Shown in pieces: positions 1-8,913 of a stretch of 64,000 nt of DNA (its first letter is position 1; every line of letters begins with the position of its first letter). The DNA comes from Bacillota bacterium (GTDB lineage: Bacteria > Bacillota > Negativicutes > Sporomusales > Sporomusaceae). The translations under genes and the position numbers were made by a program. The stretch lies in the NCBI GenBank assembly GCA_017889705.1, contig JAGGAB010000004.1, forward strand, positions 62,001 to 126,000, read 5' to 3'. The notes under the pieces were generated by a model. That model did no database searches. It worked only from the letters and a program-made list of their open reading frames with translations, and was not told where the DNA came from.

Positions 1-827
1 GAGCACTGGCTAAAGGCGATATTGTACAAGTTTTAGTATTAGGTATTTTTGTAGGGGTTGCCCTTGTAGGCCTTGGCAACAGAGCTTCAGCGGTTAAAGA
101 ACTATTGGAGCAAGGGGCAAGTGTTAGCTTCTATATTATAGATATTATTATGCTGTACTCGCCAATTGGTGTATTTGCACTAATGGCTAATGCAGTTGCT
201 GTTTATGGAGTTTCGATTTTTGGCGCGATGATGAAATATATTTTGGCGGATTATCTTGCCGCGCTGATCATAGCGGTTCTGGTTTTTATATTGCCGCTAA
301 TGTTGTATGCGAAGATCAATATAGGTAAAGCTTTTAAAGATATAGGCGCAGTTTTCATTATGGCCATTTCGACTTGCAGTAGTGCTGCTACCCTTCCTTT
401 GGCGATGGAAACGTCTACGAATAAATTCAAGCTGCCCCAATGGCTTGTTGACTTTTGCCTGCCGCTGGGTGGTACTGTCAATTCGACTGGAGCCGCTATG
501 TATAAATCGATTCTTATTGTTTTCGCGGCCGATTTTTATGGGCTTACGCTATCTATTGAACAAATGGTCATAACCGTACTAATCTCGACCATGCTTTCTG
601 TTGCTGCGCCGGGAATCCCGGGTGGCGGGATTGTTATGAGCGCTATTATGTTGAACCTGATGGGACTACCGTATGAAATTGCCGGTATGCTTGCCGGTAT
701 ATATCGGATGATTGATATGGCTCATACTCCATTGAATGTAATTGGCGATATTGCAGGGGCAATCCTAATAGGCAAAAGTGAAGACGTTTGGTCTAATGAG
801 GAATATGTAAAGGAAAGTGAAGCTTGA
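1..827 (+). CDS. dicarboxylate/amino acid:cation symporter, 3' part
   Basis: The reading frame is already open at the left edge, so the start lies outside the window; about 275 C-terminal residues are visible. It is a hydrophobic multi-pass protein of the DAACS (GltP/DctA) family, which imports glutamate, aspartate or C4-dicarboxylates with Na+ or H+. Seen: the segment STCSSAATLPLAMETS followed by PLGGTVNSTGAAMYKS, corresponding to the family's serine-rich hairpin and the conserved P-G-x-T-x-N helix that forms the substrate and cation site, then PGIPGGG near the last re-entrant loop. The exact substrate cannot be told. It may be functionally linked to the aminotransferase downstream, 162 bp away on the same strand. 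Confidence 0.85.
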   Translation, partial: ALAKGDIVQVLVLGIFVGVALVGLGNRASAVKELLEQGASVSFYIIDIIMLYSPIGVFALMANAVAVYGVSIFGAMMKYILADYLAALIIAVLVFILPLMLYAKINIGKAFKDIGAVFIMAISTCSSAATLPLAMETSTNKFKLPQWLVDFCLPLGGTVNSTGAAMYKSILIVFAADFYGLTLSIEQMVITVLISTMLSVAAPGIPGGGIVMSAIMLNLMGLPYEIAGMLAGIYRMIDMAHTPLNVIGDIAGAILIGKSEDVWSNEEYVKESEA

Positions 828-989
828 ATCCAAGAAGCCGGAAGCAGGGAAGCTGTTAATTATACTCAAAAACGTTGAACTCGAATTTACCAATGGCTAC
901 TCACGAAAAGAGCAGATGGTTTGCTATGTCGGGTGTCGGCAAGTGAAGAGTAGCGTCATACAATAACACAATTAACGGAGGGATTTTAA

Positions 990-2180
990 ATGATTTCCAA
1001 GCGAGCCCGCGAGGTTGAAATTTCACCTACGGTGGCGCTGACCGGCAAGATAGCTGAACTCAGGCGTCAAGGAAAAGATATCATCTCGTTTAATATTGGC
1101 GAACCGGATTTTCCAACACCAGATTATGTAAAAAAAGCGGCTTTTGACGCGATTAACAAGAACTTTACCAAATATCCTCCTGCTAGCGGCTTTTTAGATC
1201 TGAAAGAGGCCGTGGCTAATAAACTGCGGATTGATAATGGGTTATCCTATGATCCCAAACAGATTTGTGTAAGCAATGGGGCAAAGCAGGCGGTGCTTAA
1301 TGCATTATACGCGTTGTGCGGCGAGGAGGACGAGGTAATTATCCCTGTTCCTTGCTGGGTGAGTTATACGGAGATGGTTAAGCTGACCGGGGCTACTTCG
1401 GTACTAGTCAAGGTCGACGAAAAAAATGGCTTTGTGCTTGATTTGGCGGCAATCAAGTCGGCGATAACGCCGCGCACCAAGGCGATCATTATCAATACGC
1501 CGAATAATCCGTCTGGAGCAGTATATAGTGAGGACAGCTTACGGCAGCTTGCTGCCATGGCAGTGGAACACGATTTTTATATCATCTCAGATGAAATCTA
1601 TGAGAAACTGACTTTCGACGGAGAAAAGCATTTCTGTATTGCGTCGATTTCGCCTGAGGTGCAAGAGCGGTGTGTGATTATCAACGGGGTGTCCAAAGCA
1701 TACGCTATGCCTGGCTGGCGGATTGGTTATTCCGCCGCTGCCAAACCGATTGCCAAGGCAATTGAAGCATTTCAAAGTCAAATGACCTCGGGAGCCTGTT
1801 CGATTTCTCAAAAAGCTGCGCTTGCGGCGATAACCGGACCGCAGGACGACCTAAATAAAATGCGGGATGAATATGACAAACGGCGGCACTTTATGCAAAA
1901 ACGGCTTAGCGAGATCGACGGTTTTGTATGTGGCCCAGTTAAAGGAGCATTTTATTTACTTCCGGATATTTCAGGATTGCTGGGGCGGACATACGCAGGG
2001 AGAACTATTGCGAGTTCAATGGATCTCGCATCCTTTTTGCTGGAAAAAGCCAATATTGCAGTAGTGCCGGGGGAAGCATTTAACGCTAAAGACAAATTGA
2101 GATTTTCTTATGCGAACTCAATGGACAATCTGGCAGAAGGGCTTAATCGGATCGAGGCCGCTATTGCGCTATTGAGCTAA
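990..2180 (+). CDS. PLP-dependent aminotransferase, class I (AspC/PatA-like)
   Basis: 396 residues, the normal length for fold-type I aspartate-type aminotransferases, cytoplasmic. Visible landmarks are NIGEPDFPTP near residue 35 (substrate-binding), the NTPNNPSGAVY stretch, DEIYEKL, and SKAYAMPGWRIGY whose lysine 236 should bind pyridoxal phosphate; the C-terminal RFSYANSMDNL holds the arginine that normally binds the substrate alpha-carboxylate. The ATG follows GGAGGG with good spacing. It lies between an amino/dicarboxylate symporter and an RraA-like gene, suggesting catabolism of an imported amino acid. Substrate specificity (aspartate, aromatic or branched-chain) is not resolvable from sequence alone. 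Confidence 0.88.
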   Translation: MISKRAREVEISPTVALTGKIAELRRQGKDIISFNIGEPDFPTPDYVKKAAFDAINKNFTKYPPASGFLDLKEAVANKLRIDNGLSYDPKQICVSNGAKQAVLNALYALCGEEDEVIIPVPCWVSYTEMVKLTGATSVLVKVDEKNGFVLDLAAIKSAITPRTKAIIINTPNNPSGAVYSEDSLRQLAAMAVEHDFYIISDEIYEKLTFDGEKHFCIASISPEVQERCVIINGVSKAYAMPGWRIGYSAAAKPIAKAIEAFQSQMTSGACSISQKAALAAITGPQDDLNKMRDEYDKRRHFMQKRLSEIDGFVCGPVKGAFYLLPDISGLLGRTYAGRTIASSMDLASFLLEKANIAVVPGEAFNAKDKLRFSYANSMDNLAEGLNRIEAAIALLS

Positions 2181-2298
2181 ATATAGAAAATCCTAGGGGA
2201 TGTTTCGAAGTTAGGTGCCGCTTTGTAAAATGGCTTATATCAAGAGTTGCAAAGATGTAATTCTAAAGGTTGACCTTGAAAAAACGGGAGGAATTTAC

Positions 2299-2991
2299 AT
2301 GTCTAATGCAGGGTGCAGAATTTTTTTAAAGATTAATCGCCCGAACAAGGAGTTAGTAGAGGGATTTAGAGGGCTGCCAGTTGCCAATATTGCTGATGAG
2401 ATGAATCGTTTTTTTTGCGTAGATGCACGCATTAAACCCTATAATACTAAAGCTTTACTTGGTACCGCATTTACCGTAAAATCAAGAGTTGCAGATAATC
2501 TGTTGCTTCATAAAGCGTTAGAACTGGCACAGCCCGGAGATGTAATCATTGTGGATGCCCAAGGAGATCTCGCTAATGCCATAACGGGGGAAATCATGAT
2601 GACGCAGGCTTCTGTAAATGGATTAGCTGGTGTTGTTATTGATGGGGCAATACGAGATGCAGAGGCAATGAAGGAATTAGATATGCCTGTATATGCGGCG
2701 GGGGTTCAACCTAAGGGGCCTTATAAAGATGGTCCTGGCGAAATTAATGTACCGGTAAGCTGTGGGGGGGTTATAGTAAATCCAGGCGATATCGTAATCG
2801 GTGACGCGGATGGTATAGTAATTATTCGCCCCCAAGATGCGCCGGTGATATTAGAGAAAGCTAAAGCAAAGCTAGCTAAGGAACAGGCGATAATTAAAGG
2901 AATTAAAGACCGGATTCCCCGAGATAAGTCTTGGGTAGACAAGGCGTTAGAAAAAGCAGGCTGCGAAACTATCGACGACTATTATAAATAA
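2299..2991 (+). CDS. RraA-like / HMG-CHA aldolase family protein
   Basis: 230 residues from the ATG at 2299, chosen because GGGAGG precedes it by 7 nt; a longer GTG reading from 2215 lacks such a site. The family comprises 4-hydroxy-4-methyl-2-oxoglutarate aldolases, oxaloacetate decarboxylases and the RNase E inhibitor RraA. Seen: GEIMMTQASVNGLAGVV then DGAIRDAEAM, the family core in which R and D of DGxxRD bind pyruvate and metal in the aldolases, plus VNPGDIVIGDADGI, a conserved loop. These residues favour a pyruvate-aldolase or decarboxylase role over RNase E inhibition. Older databases mislabel the family as dimethylmenaquinone methyltransferase. It lies downstream of the aminotransferase and upstream of a MatC-type carrier. 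Confidence 0.82.
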   Translation: MSNAGCRIFLKINRPNKELVEGFRGLPVANIADEMNRFFCVDARIKPYNTKALLGTAFTVKSRVADNLLLHKALELAQPGDVIIVDAQGDLANAITGEIMMTQASVNGLAGVVIDGAIRDAEAMKELDMPVYAAGVQPKGPYKDGPGEINVPVSCGGVIVNPGDIVIGDADGIVIIRPQDAPVILEKAKAKLAKEQAIIKGIKDRIPRDKSWVDKALEKAGCETIDDYYK

Positions 2992-3130
2992 GCTGATTCG
3001 GAGCAGTCTGTGATACTGGACTCTAAAAAACGGATATTCCGAACCTGGATACAGGGTATGCTCATATTTAGATTTATAAACTAAAAGGTGTCATATCTTT
3101 ACACGAAAAACTAATATAGCTATAACGGAA

Positions 3131-3154
3131 GCCCGCCAGTTTTGGTGGGCTTTT
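3131..3154 (+). terminator. intrinsic terminator hairpin
   Basis: GCCCGCCA and TGGTGGGC pair over a short loop, followed by TTTTG. It lies about 140 bp after the RraA-like gene and is the only clear structure in the 566-bp gap 2992-3557. The remainder of the gap is AT-rich and presumably carries the promoter of the MatC-type gene. Confidence 0.6.
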
Positions 3155-3557
3155 GTAGTTACAGTATAATTTGACTGCACTTTCAAGAATGCGAAGATAA
3201 CAATAAAAATGGTTCATGCATTTGGTCGGGCTTTCTTCTTGCAAATGCCCTGCGTAATTGTGACTATAAAGTCGAAAATACAAGACGAAAAGAAGGAAAA
3301 TCTCTTTCTTGGGAGAATCTTTATTTTAGTAGTTGATTTTTTTATCAATTCGTGTCAAAATAACGGTAATTCAACGATTTTGCGATGTATACTCCAATGC
3401 CAATAGACTGAATTTTCAGATAAGTTGGTATATAGAGAATTATCATTCGAAGAAATTTTTGAAAGGGGGTATTAATTTCAGCAAAGGTGAAATAGTAAAC
3501 AAGTAACTAGCCAGTTTGAAAGTATTAGGTAGTTGATTTGACGAGGAGGAGTCGAAA

Positions 3558-4913
3558 TTGGAGATTTCACTAGCCGCAATAATGTCAATGGTTGCGCTGG
3601 CAATTGTAGTAATTATCAGTTGTGTCAATGAAGATCTAAATGTTGGTTTTCTCAGTATTGGTTTTGCGATCATTGTTGGTGGTGTTTGGGGCGGTTTAAC
3701 CGGTGCTAAAGTTATGGGCTCATTCCCGCTCAGCTTATTCATGATTCTAGTTGGTGTAACCTTTATGTTTGGTATGGCACAAACCAATGGAACTATGGAA
3801 AAGCTAACCTCGTATTCTGTCAGACTTTGCAAAGGAAACACAGCTCTTATCCCCTTGATCGTTTATGTTTTAACAACCTTTGTAACAACTATCGGACCTG
3901 GTAATATTGCCGGTTGTGCTTTAATGGCTCCTGTTGCCATGGCTATCGCTTCACGCGTAGGCATGCCTGCTTTTCTGATGACGCTTGTTGTTGTTGGTGC
4001 TGCTAATGGTGCTGCTTTTTCACCGTTTGCTCCGACAGGCATTATTTCCAATGGTATTATAGCTAAAATGGCTCCTGGCCTTGGAATTGCAGCTGATCAG
4101 CTGAACAGTCTGGCCTGGAAAATTCATTTTAATTCAACGCTGGCACAAGGTCTTATTAATATCGGTGGTTTCTTTATTCTCGGCGGTTGGGCCTGGATTC
4201 AGAAACAACGTGGAGCCAGCCTGGATATTGACGAATTAGCTCCAAAACCCGAGCCTTTCAATAAACATCAATGGCTGACTTTGGGTATGGTTGGTCTCTT
4301 GATTCTCATGGTTGTTCTTCCTGGTTTGCCTGCTTTCAAACCGTTCTTCAAGGCTAATGCCTGGCTTGCCAATATGCTTTCTAATGTTGGTTCAGTTGCC
4401 TTCGTATTATCCGGCGTATTGATGCTGGCAGGTTCTGGCGACAGCAAAGCCGCTGTAAAAGTAATGCCTTGGGGCGTTATCATGATGGTTTGCGGCGTAT
4501 CTGTTTTGATTGATGTAATGGATCAAGCCGGTGGCTTAAATGCAATGGTTAAAATGATTGGTGCGATTTCCAATCCGACAACCATTAACTTCTGGCTGGG
4601 ACTTATCCCAGGTATTATTTCGGCCTACTCCAGCTCTTCAGGTGTTGTAATGCCGATGTTCTTGCCGATGGTTCCAGGTCTTGTGAAAGAAATCGGCGGT
4701 GGCAGCCCAATTGCGATGATTTCTTCCATCAACATTGGTGCTCATATTGTTGATACTTCACCGCTTTCTACTCTAGGTGCATTATGTATTGCCTGCGCCG
4801 GCGAGCATGAAGACAAAGCTAAATTATTCCGCAATCTCTTGATCTGGGGTCTGTCGATGTCAGTTGTAGGCGCTATTGTCTGCTATGTTTTCTTTGGACT
4901 GCTTGGTTTCTAA
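3558..4913 (+). CDS. MatC-type dicarboxylate (malonate/C4) carrier, SLC13/IT superfamily
   Basis: 451 residues, about 12 hydrophobic segments, inner-membrane carrier. The N-terminal half resembles the MatC N-terminal domain (dicarboxylate carriers first described for malonate uptake), with VTTIGPGNIAGCALMAPVA and NGAAFSPFAPTGIIS as small-residue re-entrant motifs, and a second related motif SAYSSSSGVVMP in the C-terminal half, as expected for an inverted-repeat transporter. The start is a TTG at 3558 preceded by GAGGAGG; no in-frame ATG with a better site is nearby. Monocistronic: terminators lie on both sides. Substrate (malonate, succinate or another dicarboxylate) is inferred only from family. 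Confidence 0.75.
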   Translation: MEISLAAIMSMVALAIVVIISCVNEDLNVGFLSIGFAIIVGGVWGGLTGAKVMGSFPLSLFMILVGVTFMFGMAQTNGTMEKLTSYSVRLCKGNTALIPLIVYVLTTFVTTIGPGNIAGCALMAPVAMAIASRVGMPAFLMTLVVVGAANGAAFSPFAPTGIISNGIIAKMAPGLGIAADQLNSLAWKIHFNSTLAQGLINIGGFFILGGWAWIQKQRGASLDIDELAPKPEPFNKHQWLTLGMVGLLILMVVLPGLPAFKPFFKANAWLANMLSNVGSVAFVLSGVLMLAGSGDSKAAVKVMPWGVIMMVCGVSVLIDVMDQAGGLNAMVKMIGAISNPTTINFWLGLIPGIISAYSSSSGVVMPMFLPMVPGLVKEIGGGSPIAMISSINIGAHIVDTSPLSTLGALCIACAGEHEDKAKLFRNLLIWGLSMSVVGAIVCYVFFGLLGF

Positions 4914-4928
4914 GTTATTGTAGTAAGG

Positions 4929-4960
4929 TAGGCCGGGATGAATATCCCGGCCTATTGTTT
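4929..4960 (+). terminator. intrinsic terminator of the MatC-type gene
   Basis: An 11-bp perfect stem (TAGGCCGGGAT with its complement), 4-nt loop GAAT, and a T-rich tail TTGTTTT. It begins 15 bp after the stop codon. Confidence 0.85.
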
Positions 4961-4999
4961 TGACTAAAATCTTTTTGTAGTGGGGCATAATATAATTAT

Positions 5000-5044
5000 G
5001 CCAACAAGGCTTCTCGGTCATTTAGACCGAGAAGCCTTGTTGGC
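5000..5044. repeat. 20-bp perfect inverted repeat
   Basis: Two perfectly complementary 20-nt arms (5000-5019 and 5025-5044) separated by 5 nt, followed by GTTTTG. It sits in the 323-bp gap 4914-5236, just after another terminator. It could be a second, bidirectional terminator or the footprint of a small mobile element. No second copy was noticed in the window. Confidence 0.6.
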
Positions 5045-5236
5045 GTTTTGAGATTTGAATTGGCTGGTGAGACTTTGGTTAGAAGAAGTAAAAAAGAATT
5101 TTTTTAAGTAAGGAGTATGAGCCTAAACCATTTGTGTATTAAAATTTGCTTGAAAGCTAACCATAATTTCGAATCCTATGGTATACCAAAGCAAGTTGTT
5201 TTTACATTATAAAGTTAGAGAACATTAGGAGACCTC

Positions 5237-6481
5237 ATGCGAACAAAATCTCAGATGGAACAACCTCGTCGCCCCAAAGGCGTTATGAACTCTTTGGCAA
5301 CGAATTTCTTTCATTTACGAAACCCCTTTACAACAGCCTGGTGGTCGGCATCTTATCCGGGGTTTGGACATATTAGCATGGGAAACTATGTTAGTGGTTT
5401 TTTGCTTTTCTTTTGGGAAATGACTGTTAATACTCAGGGTAATGTAAATCTTGCTATACTATATTCTTTTACAGGTCGCTTTGATATGGCGAAAGAAGTT
5501 GTCAATAATCGCTGGCTCTTGCTTTATGTCCTTGTCTTTATTTATGCGGTATGGGATAGTTATCGCCTGGCACTTCAATTTAACCAATTAGCGATATTGG
5601 CTGACAGGGATGAACAAACAATTCAACCTGTCTCGATGTCTTTTATGGAAATTAATGCCTTAGACCGGCGCTCGCCGTGGGTTGCGGTAGCCTGGACATT
5701 AATGGCTCCAGGGTTAGGTCATATCTATACCCATCGAATACCAACCGGTTTTTTCCTTATTATCTGGTGGATGGTTATCGCCTATTTTTCGTTTTTCTTT
5801 CAGGGAGTTCAATATACAGCATTAGGACTTTTTGATCAGGCAAAAGCTATTGTAGACCCTGAGTGGCTTATATTTCTTCCGTCCATATATGGATTCGGAA
5901 TCTACGATGCCTATGTTAATACTGTGGAATTTAACCGCTTATTCGAAAAAGAGCAAGCTGCTTTTTTGAAAAAAAAATACCAAAGTCTTAATTTTAAAAT
6001 GCCTACCAAGGTGGAGAATGATTTGTATATTACAGCATCTTTTGAACATTCGATAAAACTGGAGCTTGCTATTTCAGAGTTAGAACAGAAAGGGATATCA
6101 CCAGATCATATTTGTGCTATTCCTATGAATGCTCCGTCCAAAAGTTCGATGATGTTCGATACCATTCATCAAGCAGACGGTATGAGTCTATTTGATTTGC
6201 CCACCATATTTGGTACAGTATTTATGCTCTTTGGGGTGATGTGGGGATTCATGTGGACCTGGGGGCCTATTCTGTGGGGGCTAATAGCATTGGCCGCTGG
6301 AGGGGCTTTAGGCTTTCTGATTAAGTATGTTTACTATAAGGTAATTGTAAAGAAGACACAACTGCCAGGCAAGATTACCGAGGTATTTCTCATCGTGAGT
6401 TGTCAGAAGTCTGAGGCGGAGATGGTCGAAAGAGTAGTGGGGGGGCATCAGGCGCTTAGTATTGGACGCAAGGAAGAGTAG
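5237..6481 (+). CDS. conserved multi-pass membrane protein of unknown function
   Basis: 414 residues; I do not recognise a named family. Two related N-terminal units are visible: one around YPGFGHISMGNYVSGFLLFFW (near residue 35) and one around APGLGHIYTHRIPTGFFLIIW (near residue 155). Each is a PGxGHI turn before a Trp-rich membrane helix and each is followed by WLL or WLIF and a cytoplasmic-looking segment, so the N-half is an internal duplication. A soluble stretch (residues about 240-320) precedes two C-terminal hydrophobic helices with a glycine-rich turn (LAAGGALGF). The ATG at 5237 follows AGGAG. The next gene starts 13 bp downstream after TAGGAGG, so the two are probably co-transcribed. 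Envelope location is inferred from hydrophobicity. Confidence 0.7.
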   Translation: MRTKSQMEQPRRPKGVMNSLATNFFHLRNPFTTAWWSASYPGFGHISMGNYVSGFLLFFWEMTVNTQGNVNLAILYSFTGRFDMAKEVVNNRWLLLYVLVFIYAVWDSYRLALQFNQLAILADRDEQTIQPVSMSFMEINALDRRSPWVAVAWTLMAPGLGHIYTHRIPTGFFLIIWWMVIAYFSFFFQGVQYTALGLFDQAKAIVDPEWLIFLPSIYGFGIYDAYVNTVEFNRLFEKEQAAFLKKKYQSLNFKMPTKVENDLYITASFEHSIKLELAISELEQKGISPDHICAIPMNAPSKSSMMFDTIHQADGMSLFDLPTIFGTVFMLFGVMWGFMWTWGPILWGLIALAAGGALGFLIKYVYYKVIVKKTQLPGKITEVFLIVSCQKSEAEMVERVVGGHQALSIGRKEE

Positions 6482-6494
6482 TTAGGAGGTTTAT

Positions 6495-7061
6495 ATGGTA
6501 CAAGTACCTGAAAGTGCTGAAAAAATTCGTCAAATGCACGAAACATTTACGCAGGTTCGAATGGAGGTATGGCTTACAGATAACCTCTGGCACTGGCAAT
6601 GGTGGGTTTTAATTGCTATTTTTTTTCTTCCTTGGATAGTTTGGTGGAAGCTAGTTGATAAGAGCAGAATAATAGAAATATTCCTATTTGGAATGATAAT
6701 GCTAATTACTGCAGGCTGGATGGATGAAATAGGAACAGAGCTCCAATGGTGGTATTATCCGGTTAAGGTTATTCCTTGGTATCCCCAGCTAGTGCCAGTT
6801 AATTACACGGTATTACCTGTTACCTATATGCTTATCTACCAGTATTTTTCTAAATGGCGCTCTTATGTAACGGCAATGATGGTAATGGCTGCTGTCTATT
6901 CATGGATTGCTGAGCCGCTCTTAAGCTATATGGGGATTTATAAACTTATAATATGGAAGTATAGCTACTCATTCCCGATATATATTTTGATTGCCATTAT
7001 TCATCGAAGGTTTTTGGAAATGTTATTGAGTATCAATAGAAAACATAAAGATAATTTATAA
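6495..7061 (+). CDS. CBO0543-family membrane protein
   Basis: 188 residues with about five hydrophobic segments. The Trp/Pro-rich pattern HWQWWVL..FFLPWIVWWKLVD, the acidic GWMDEIGTELQWWYYP and the late WIAEPLL match my memory of the CBO0543 family, a group of short integral membrane proteins from Bacillus and Clostridium relatives whose function is unknown. It follows the preceding membrane gene by 13 bp with its own TAGGAGG site, so it is probably the second gene of a two-gene operon. The assignment rests on recalled family features, not on a search. Confidence 0.65.
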   Translation: MVQVPESAEKIRQMHETFTQVRMEVWLTDNLWHWQWWVLIAIFFLPWIVWWKLVDKSRIIEIFLFGMIMLITAGWMDEIGTELQWWYYPVKVIPWYPQLVPVNYTVLPVTYMLIYQYFSKWRSYVTAMMVMAAVYSWIAEPLLSYMGIYKLIIWKYSYSFPIYILIAIIHRRFLEMLLSINRKHKDNL

Positions 7062-7208
7062 CTTTTAATTGATAAGTAAGAGCTGCTAGGTATTGTATAT
7101 AAATGAAGCGGGGGACGGAGGCGTACCTGCAGCGATTTGCGAAAAACATTTCTGATATTCTTGGGGTTTGTTATAATGGTAAGAAAAGCCTTGGAAGGAA
7201 TAAAATTA

Positions 7209-7835
7209 ATGGCTAAACAGAAATACTACGCCGTAAAAAACGGCAGAACAGTGGGCATATTCAAAACATGGACAGAATGCCAAAAACAGGTTATTGGCTA
7301 TCCGGGAGCACTATTTAAGAGTTTCCCAAGCGAACTAGAAGCAAAAGACTATATTAATGGTATTACTCCTGCTGTGCCTGCCGCAACAAGCAATATCAAT
7401 GTGAATGCCGAGGGCAGAGACAACCATTTCGATATTTATGTAGATGGCAGCTATGATAATAAAAGGGAGAAGTATAGCTGGGGTTTCGCGGTATATCAAG
7501 GTTCAGAGACAATTCATACCGCCAGCGGGATAGGAGAGGACGAGGAAGCTGCTGCTACTCGTAATGTTGCCGGTGAATTGGAAGCTACGAGGAAGGCGGT
7601 TTTATGGGCAGAAATGCAAGCTGTTGATTCGATTACAATACACCATGACTATATTGGAATTTCTGAATGGGCAACAGGTAAATGGAAGACCAATAATACC
7701 ACTACCCAAAGCTATGCAGCCTTTATTCGTCCCTATTTAAGCTGGGTTTCCTTCAACAAAGTAGCAGGGCATACTGGCGTTGCTGGCAATGAGCTAGCAG
7801 ATAAGCTGGCAGGAGAAGCATTAAAACAAATATAG
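7209..7835 (+). CDS. rnhA: ribonuclease H (type 1) with N-terminal RNase H1/viroplasmin domain
   Basis: 208 residues from the ATG at 7209 (GGAAGG 10 nt upstream); a longer TTG reading from 7137 adds an unrelated hydrophobic leader and is rejected. Residues 1-45 (KYYAVKNGRTVGIFKTWTECQKQV) form the small caulimovirus/RNase H1 hybrid-binding domain. The C-terminal domain carries the acidic active site: FDIYVDGSY, the GELEATRKA glutamate, HHDYIGI and NELADKLA, matching the D-E-D-D metal-binding set. It degrades the RNA strand of RNA-DNA hybrids in the cytoplasm (R-loops, primers). It ends just before a strong bidirectional terminator and faces the convergent PPOX-fold gene. Confidence 0.9.
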   Translation: MAKQKYYAVKNGRTVGIFKTWTECQKQVIGYPGALFKSFPSELEAKDYINGITPAVPAATSNINVNAEGRDNHFDIYVDGSYDNKREKYSWGFAVYQGSETIHTASGIGEDEEAAATRNVAGELEATRKAVLWAEMQAVDSITIHHDYIGISEWATGKWKTNNTTTQSYAAFIRPYLSWVSFNKVAGHTGVAGNELADKLAGEALKQI

Positions 7836-7882
7836 TCCTAAAGCTGATAAAATGCTACTCCGGATAAAGTAAAACGCCCATT

Positions 7883-7931
7883 AAACAAACGGCAAGCGAC
7901 GCTGTCAAAGCGTATCGCTTGCCGTTTGTTT
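7883..7931. terminator. bidirectional terminator hairpin
   Basis: A long inverted repeat (17 bp, a 2-nt bulge, then 4 more bp) with A-rich and T-rich ends, between the convergent RNase H gene and the minus-strand PPOX gene. It should terminate both. Confidence 0.85.
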
Positions 7932-7950
7932 GACTTGGACCAAATGATTT

Positions 7951-8352
7951 TTAGAACTCAAATGTTTTGGGTGGCTGACCACTGAAGTCGGACATTATTG
8001 CTTGACCATGTTCCAGGTAAAAAATCTCGAATAGAGGATTGTCAGGTGTTTGATAAATGGATTTAACCAGGGGGTTATTTTCAATAATGGTTGTCTTCAT
8101 GGTAACGTCATTGCTGAAGGTTACTTCGCCATTTAGTCTAACGGTGACCATCTCTTTTGAGGTTGAGCAGAAGGCAGCAGCGGGATTGTTTTTCAGTTGC
8201 TGAAAAACATCTTTGTTATTTGCTGTGCAAAACCAAAATTTCCCGTCTTTCTCCAGCATAAAGCCCCAGGGTCTTACACGCGGTTTATTACCGTCCATAG
8301 TTGCCAGACTTCCCATAGGATTGGCAGATAAAAATTCAATTACTTCTTTCAT
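7951..8352 (-). CDS. pyridoxamine 5'-phosphate oxidase-fold (split-barrel flavin) protein
   Basis: 133 residues. The opening EVIEFLSANPMGSLATMDGNKPRVRPWGFMLEKDGKFWFCTANNKDVFQQLKNNP is the typical start of small PPOX-like proteins that bind FMN or F420-like cofactors in a split beta-barrel dimer, often found next to MarR or TetR regulators. A GGAGGG site precedes the ATG at 8352. Upstream lies a perfect TTAGATATCTAA palindrome that matches the operator in the promoter of the neighbouring MarR gene, so it is probably under MarR control. The substrate is unknown; it is probably a cytoplasmic redox or detoxification enzyme. Confidence 0.8.
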   Translation of the reverse strand: MKEVIEFLSANPMGSLATMDGNKPRVRPWGFMLEKDGKFWFCTANNKDVFQQLKNNPAAAFCSTSKEMVTVRLNGEVTFSNDVTMKTTIIENNPLVKSIYQTPDNPLFEIFYLEHGQAIMSDFSGQPPKTFEF

Positions 8353-8374
8353 GGCTATCCCTCCAAAATATTTA

Positions 8375-8386
8375 TTAGATATCTAA
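8375..8386. promoter_or_regulatory. palindromic operator upstream of the PPOX gene
   Basis: The perfect 12-bp palindrome TTAGATATCTAA lies 23 bp before the PPOX start codon, between promoter region and ribosome site. The near-identical TTAGACATCTAA sits in the promoter of the adjacent MarR gene (8921-8932). No third copy was seen nearby. The binding of MarR is inferred from this pairing. Confidence 0.65.
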
Positions 8387-8410
8387 CTATTTATTTAAAA
8401 TGATAAATGA

Positions 8411-8461
8411 GACTTGACTCAGATGGGGGGGCAACCCCACCTGAATCCTAGTCGAATTATC
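8411..8461. repeat. structured repeat, module A only (copy 1)
   Basis: GACTTGACTCAG pairs with CTGAATCCTAGTC around a TGGGG/CCCCA inner stem, then GAATTATC. It matches the first module of the longer repeats at 9638, 22157 and 28636. Read on the minus strand it lies directly after the MarR gene and may also end its transcript. Confidence 0.75.
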
Positions 8462-8475
8462 ATTTTTTCATGATA

Positions 8476-8907
8476 TTATTCTGCTTCAAAGTTTTGATGA
8501 ATAATATAAAGCATTTTTTCAAGCTGCATAGATTCCTGGTCAGTTAACCCACAGTAAACAAGAGAATTGAGTTTAGCGGTAATATCCTGGAAAGCAGGCT
8601 CTAACTGCAATGCTTTTTCCGTAAGTTTGATGAAAGTGACCCGGTTGTCTTCCAAACTCTTTTCCTTGGTAACATAACCATAGTCAACAAGTTTATCGAT
8701 TAAGACGGTAACGGTAGGTTTTGTCCGGTGGATTTTCTCTGCTAATTCTTTCATAGTATAAGTATTGCCGCCAAATAGATGAAATAGTATTTCGCCGTGA
8801 GAGGGGACAATGCCCTCAATGCCGTGTTTCTCAAGTTCACTGATAATCAGTTTATTGGCTTTTTCTCTTATTCGGCTCATTAGCGCGACTGCATTATTTT
8901 GTCTCAT
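8476..8907 (-). CDS. MarR-family transcriptional regulator
   Basis: Winged-helix regulator of about 143 residues. Seen: GEILFHLFGGNTYTMKELAEKIHRTKPTVTVLIDKLVDYGYVTKEKSLEDNRVTFIKLTEKA, i.e. the recognition helix, wing with the DxR motif and the C-terminal dimer helix of MarR proteins. The open frame reaches 8928, but that region contains the -10 box of a near-consensus promoter, so translation from 8928 is unlikely. The ATG at 8907 falls at the predicted transcription start and would be leaderless; ATG 8880 is the other option and neither has a clear ribosome site. The shared palindrome suggests it represses itself and the PPOX gene. Confidence 0.85.
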   Translation of the reverse strand: MRQNNAVALMSRIREKANKLIISELEKHGIEGIVPSHGEILFHLFGGNTYTMKELAEKIHRTKPTVTVLIDKLVDYGYVTKEKSLEDNRVTFIKLTEKALQLEPAFQDITAKLNSLVYCGLTDQESMQLEKMLYIIHQNFEAE

Positions 8908-8913
8908 GCTCAC

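Noticed and set aside
3222..3250. GG-N10-GC pattern resembling a sigma-54 promoter before the MatC-type gene
   Set aside because: The -24 box does not match TGGCAC and no enhancer-binding protein gene is near.
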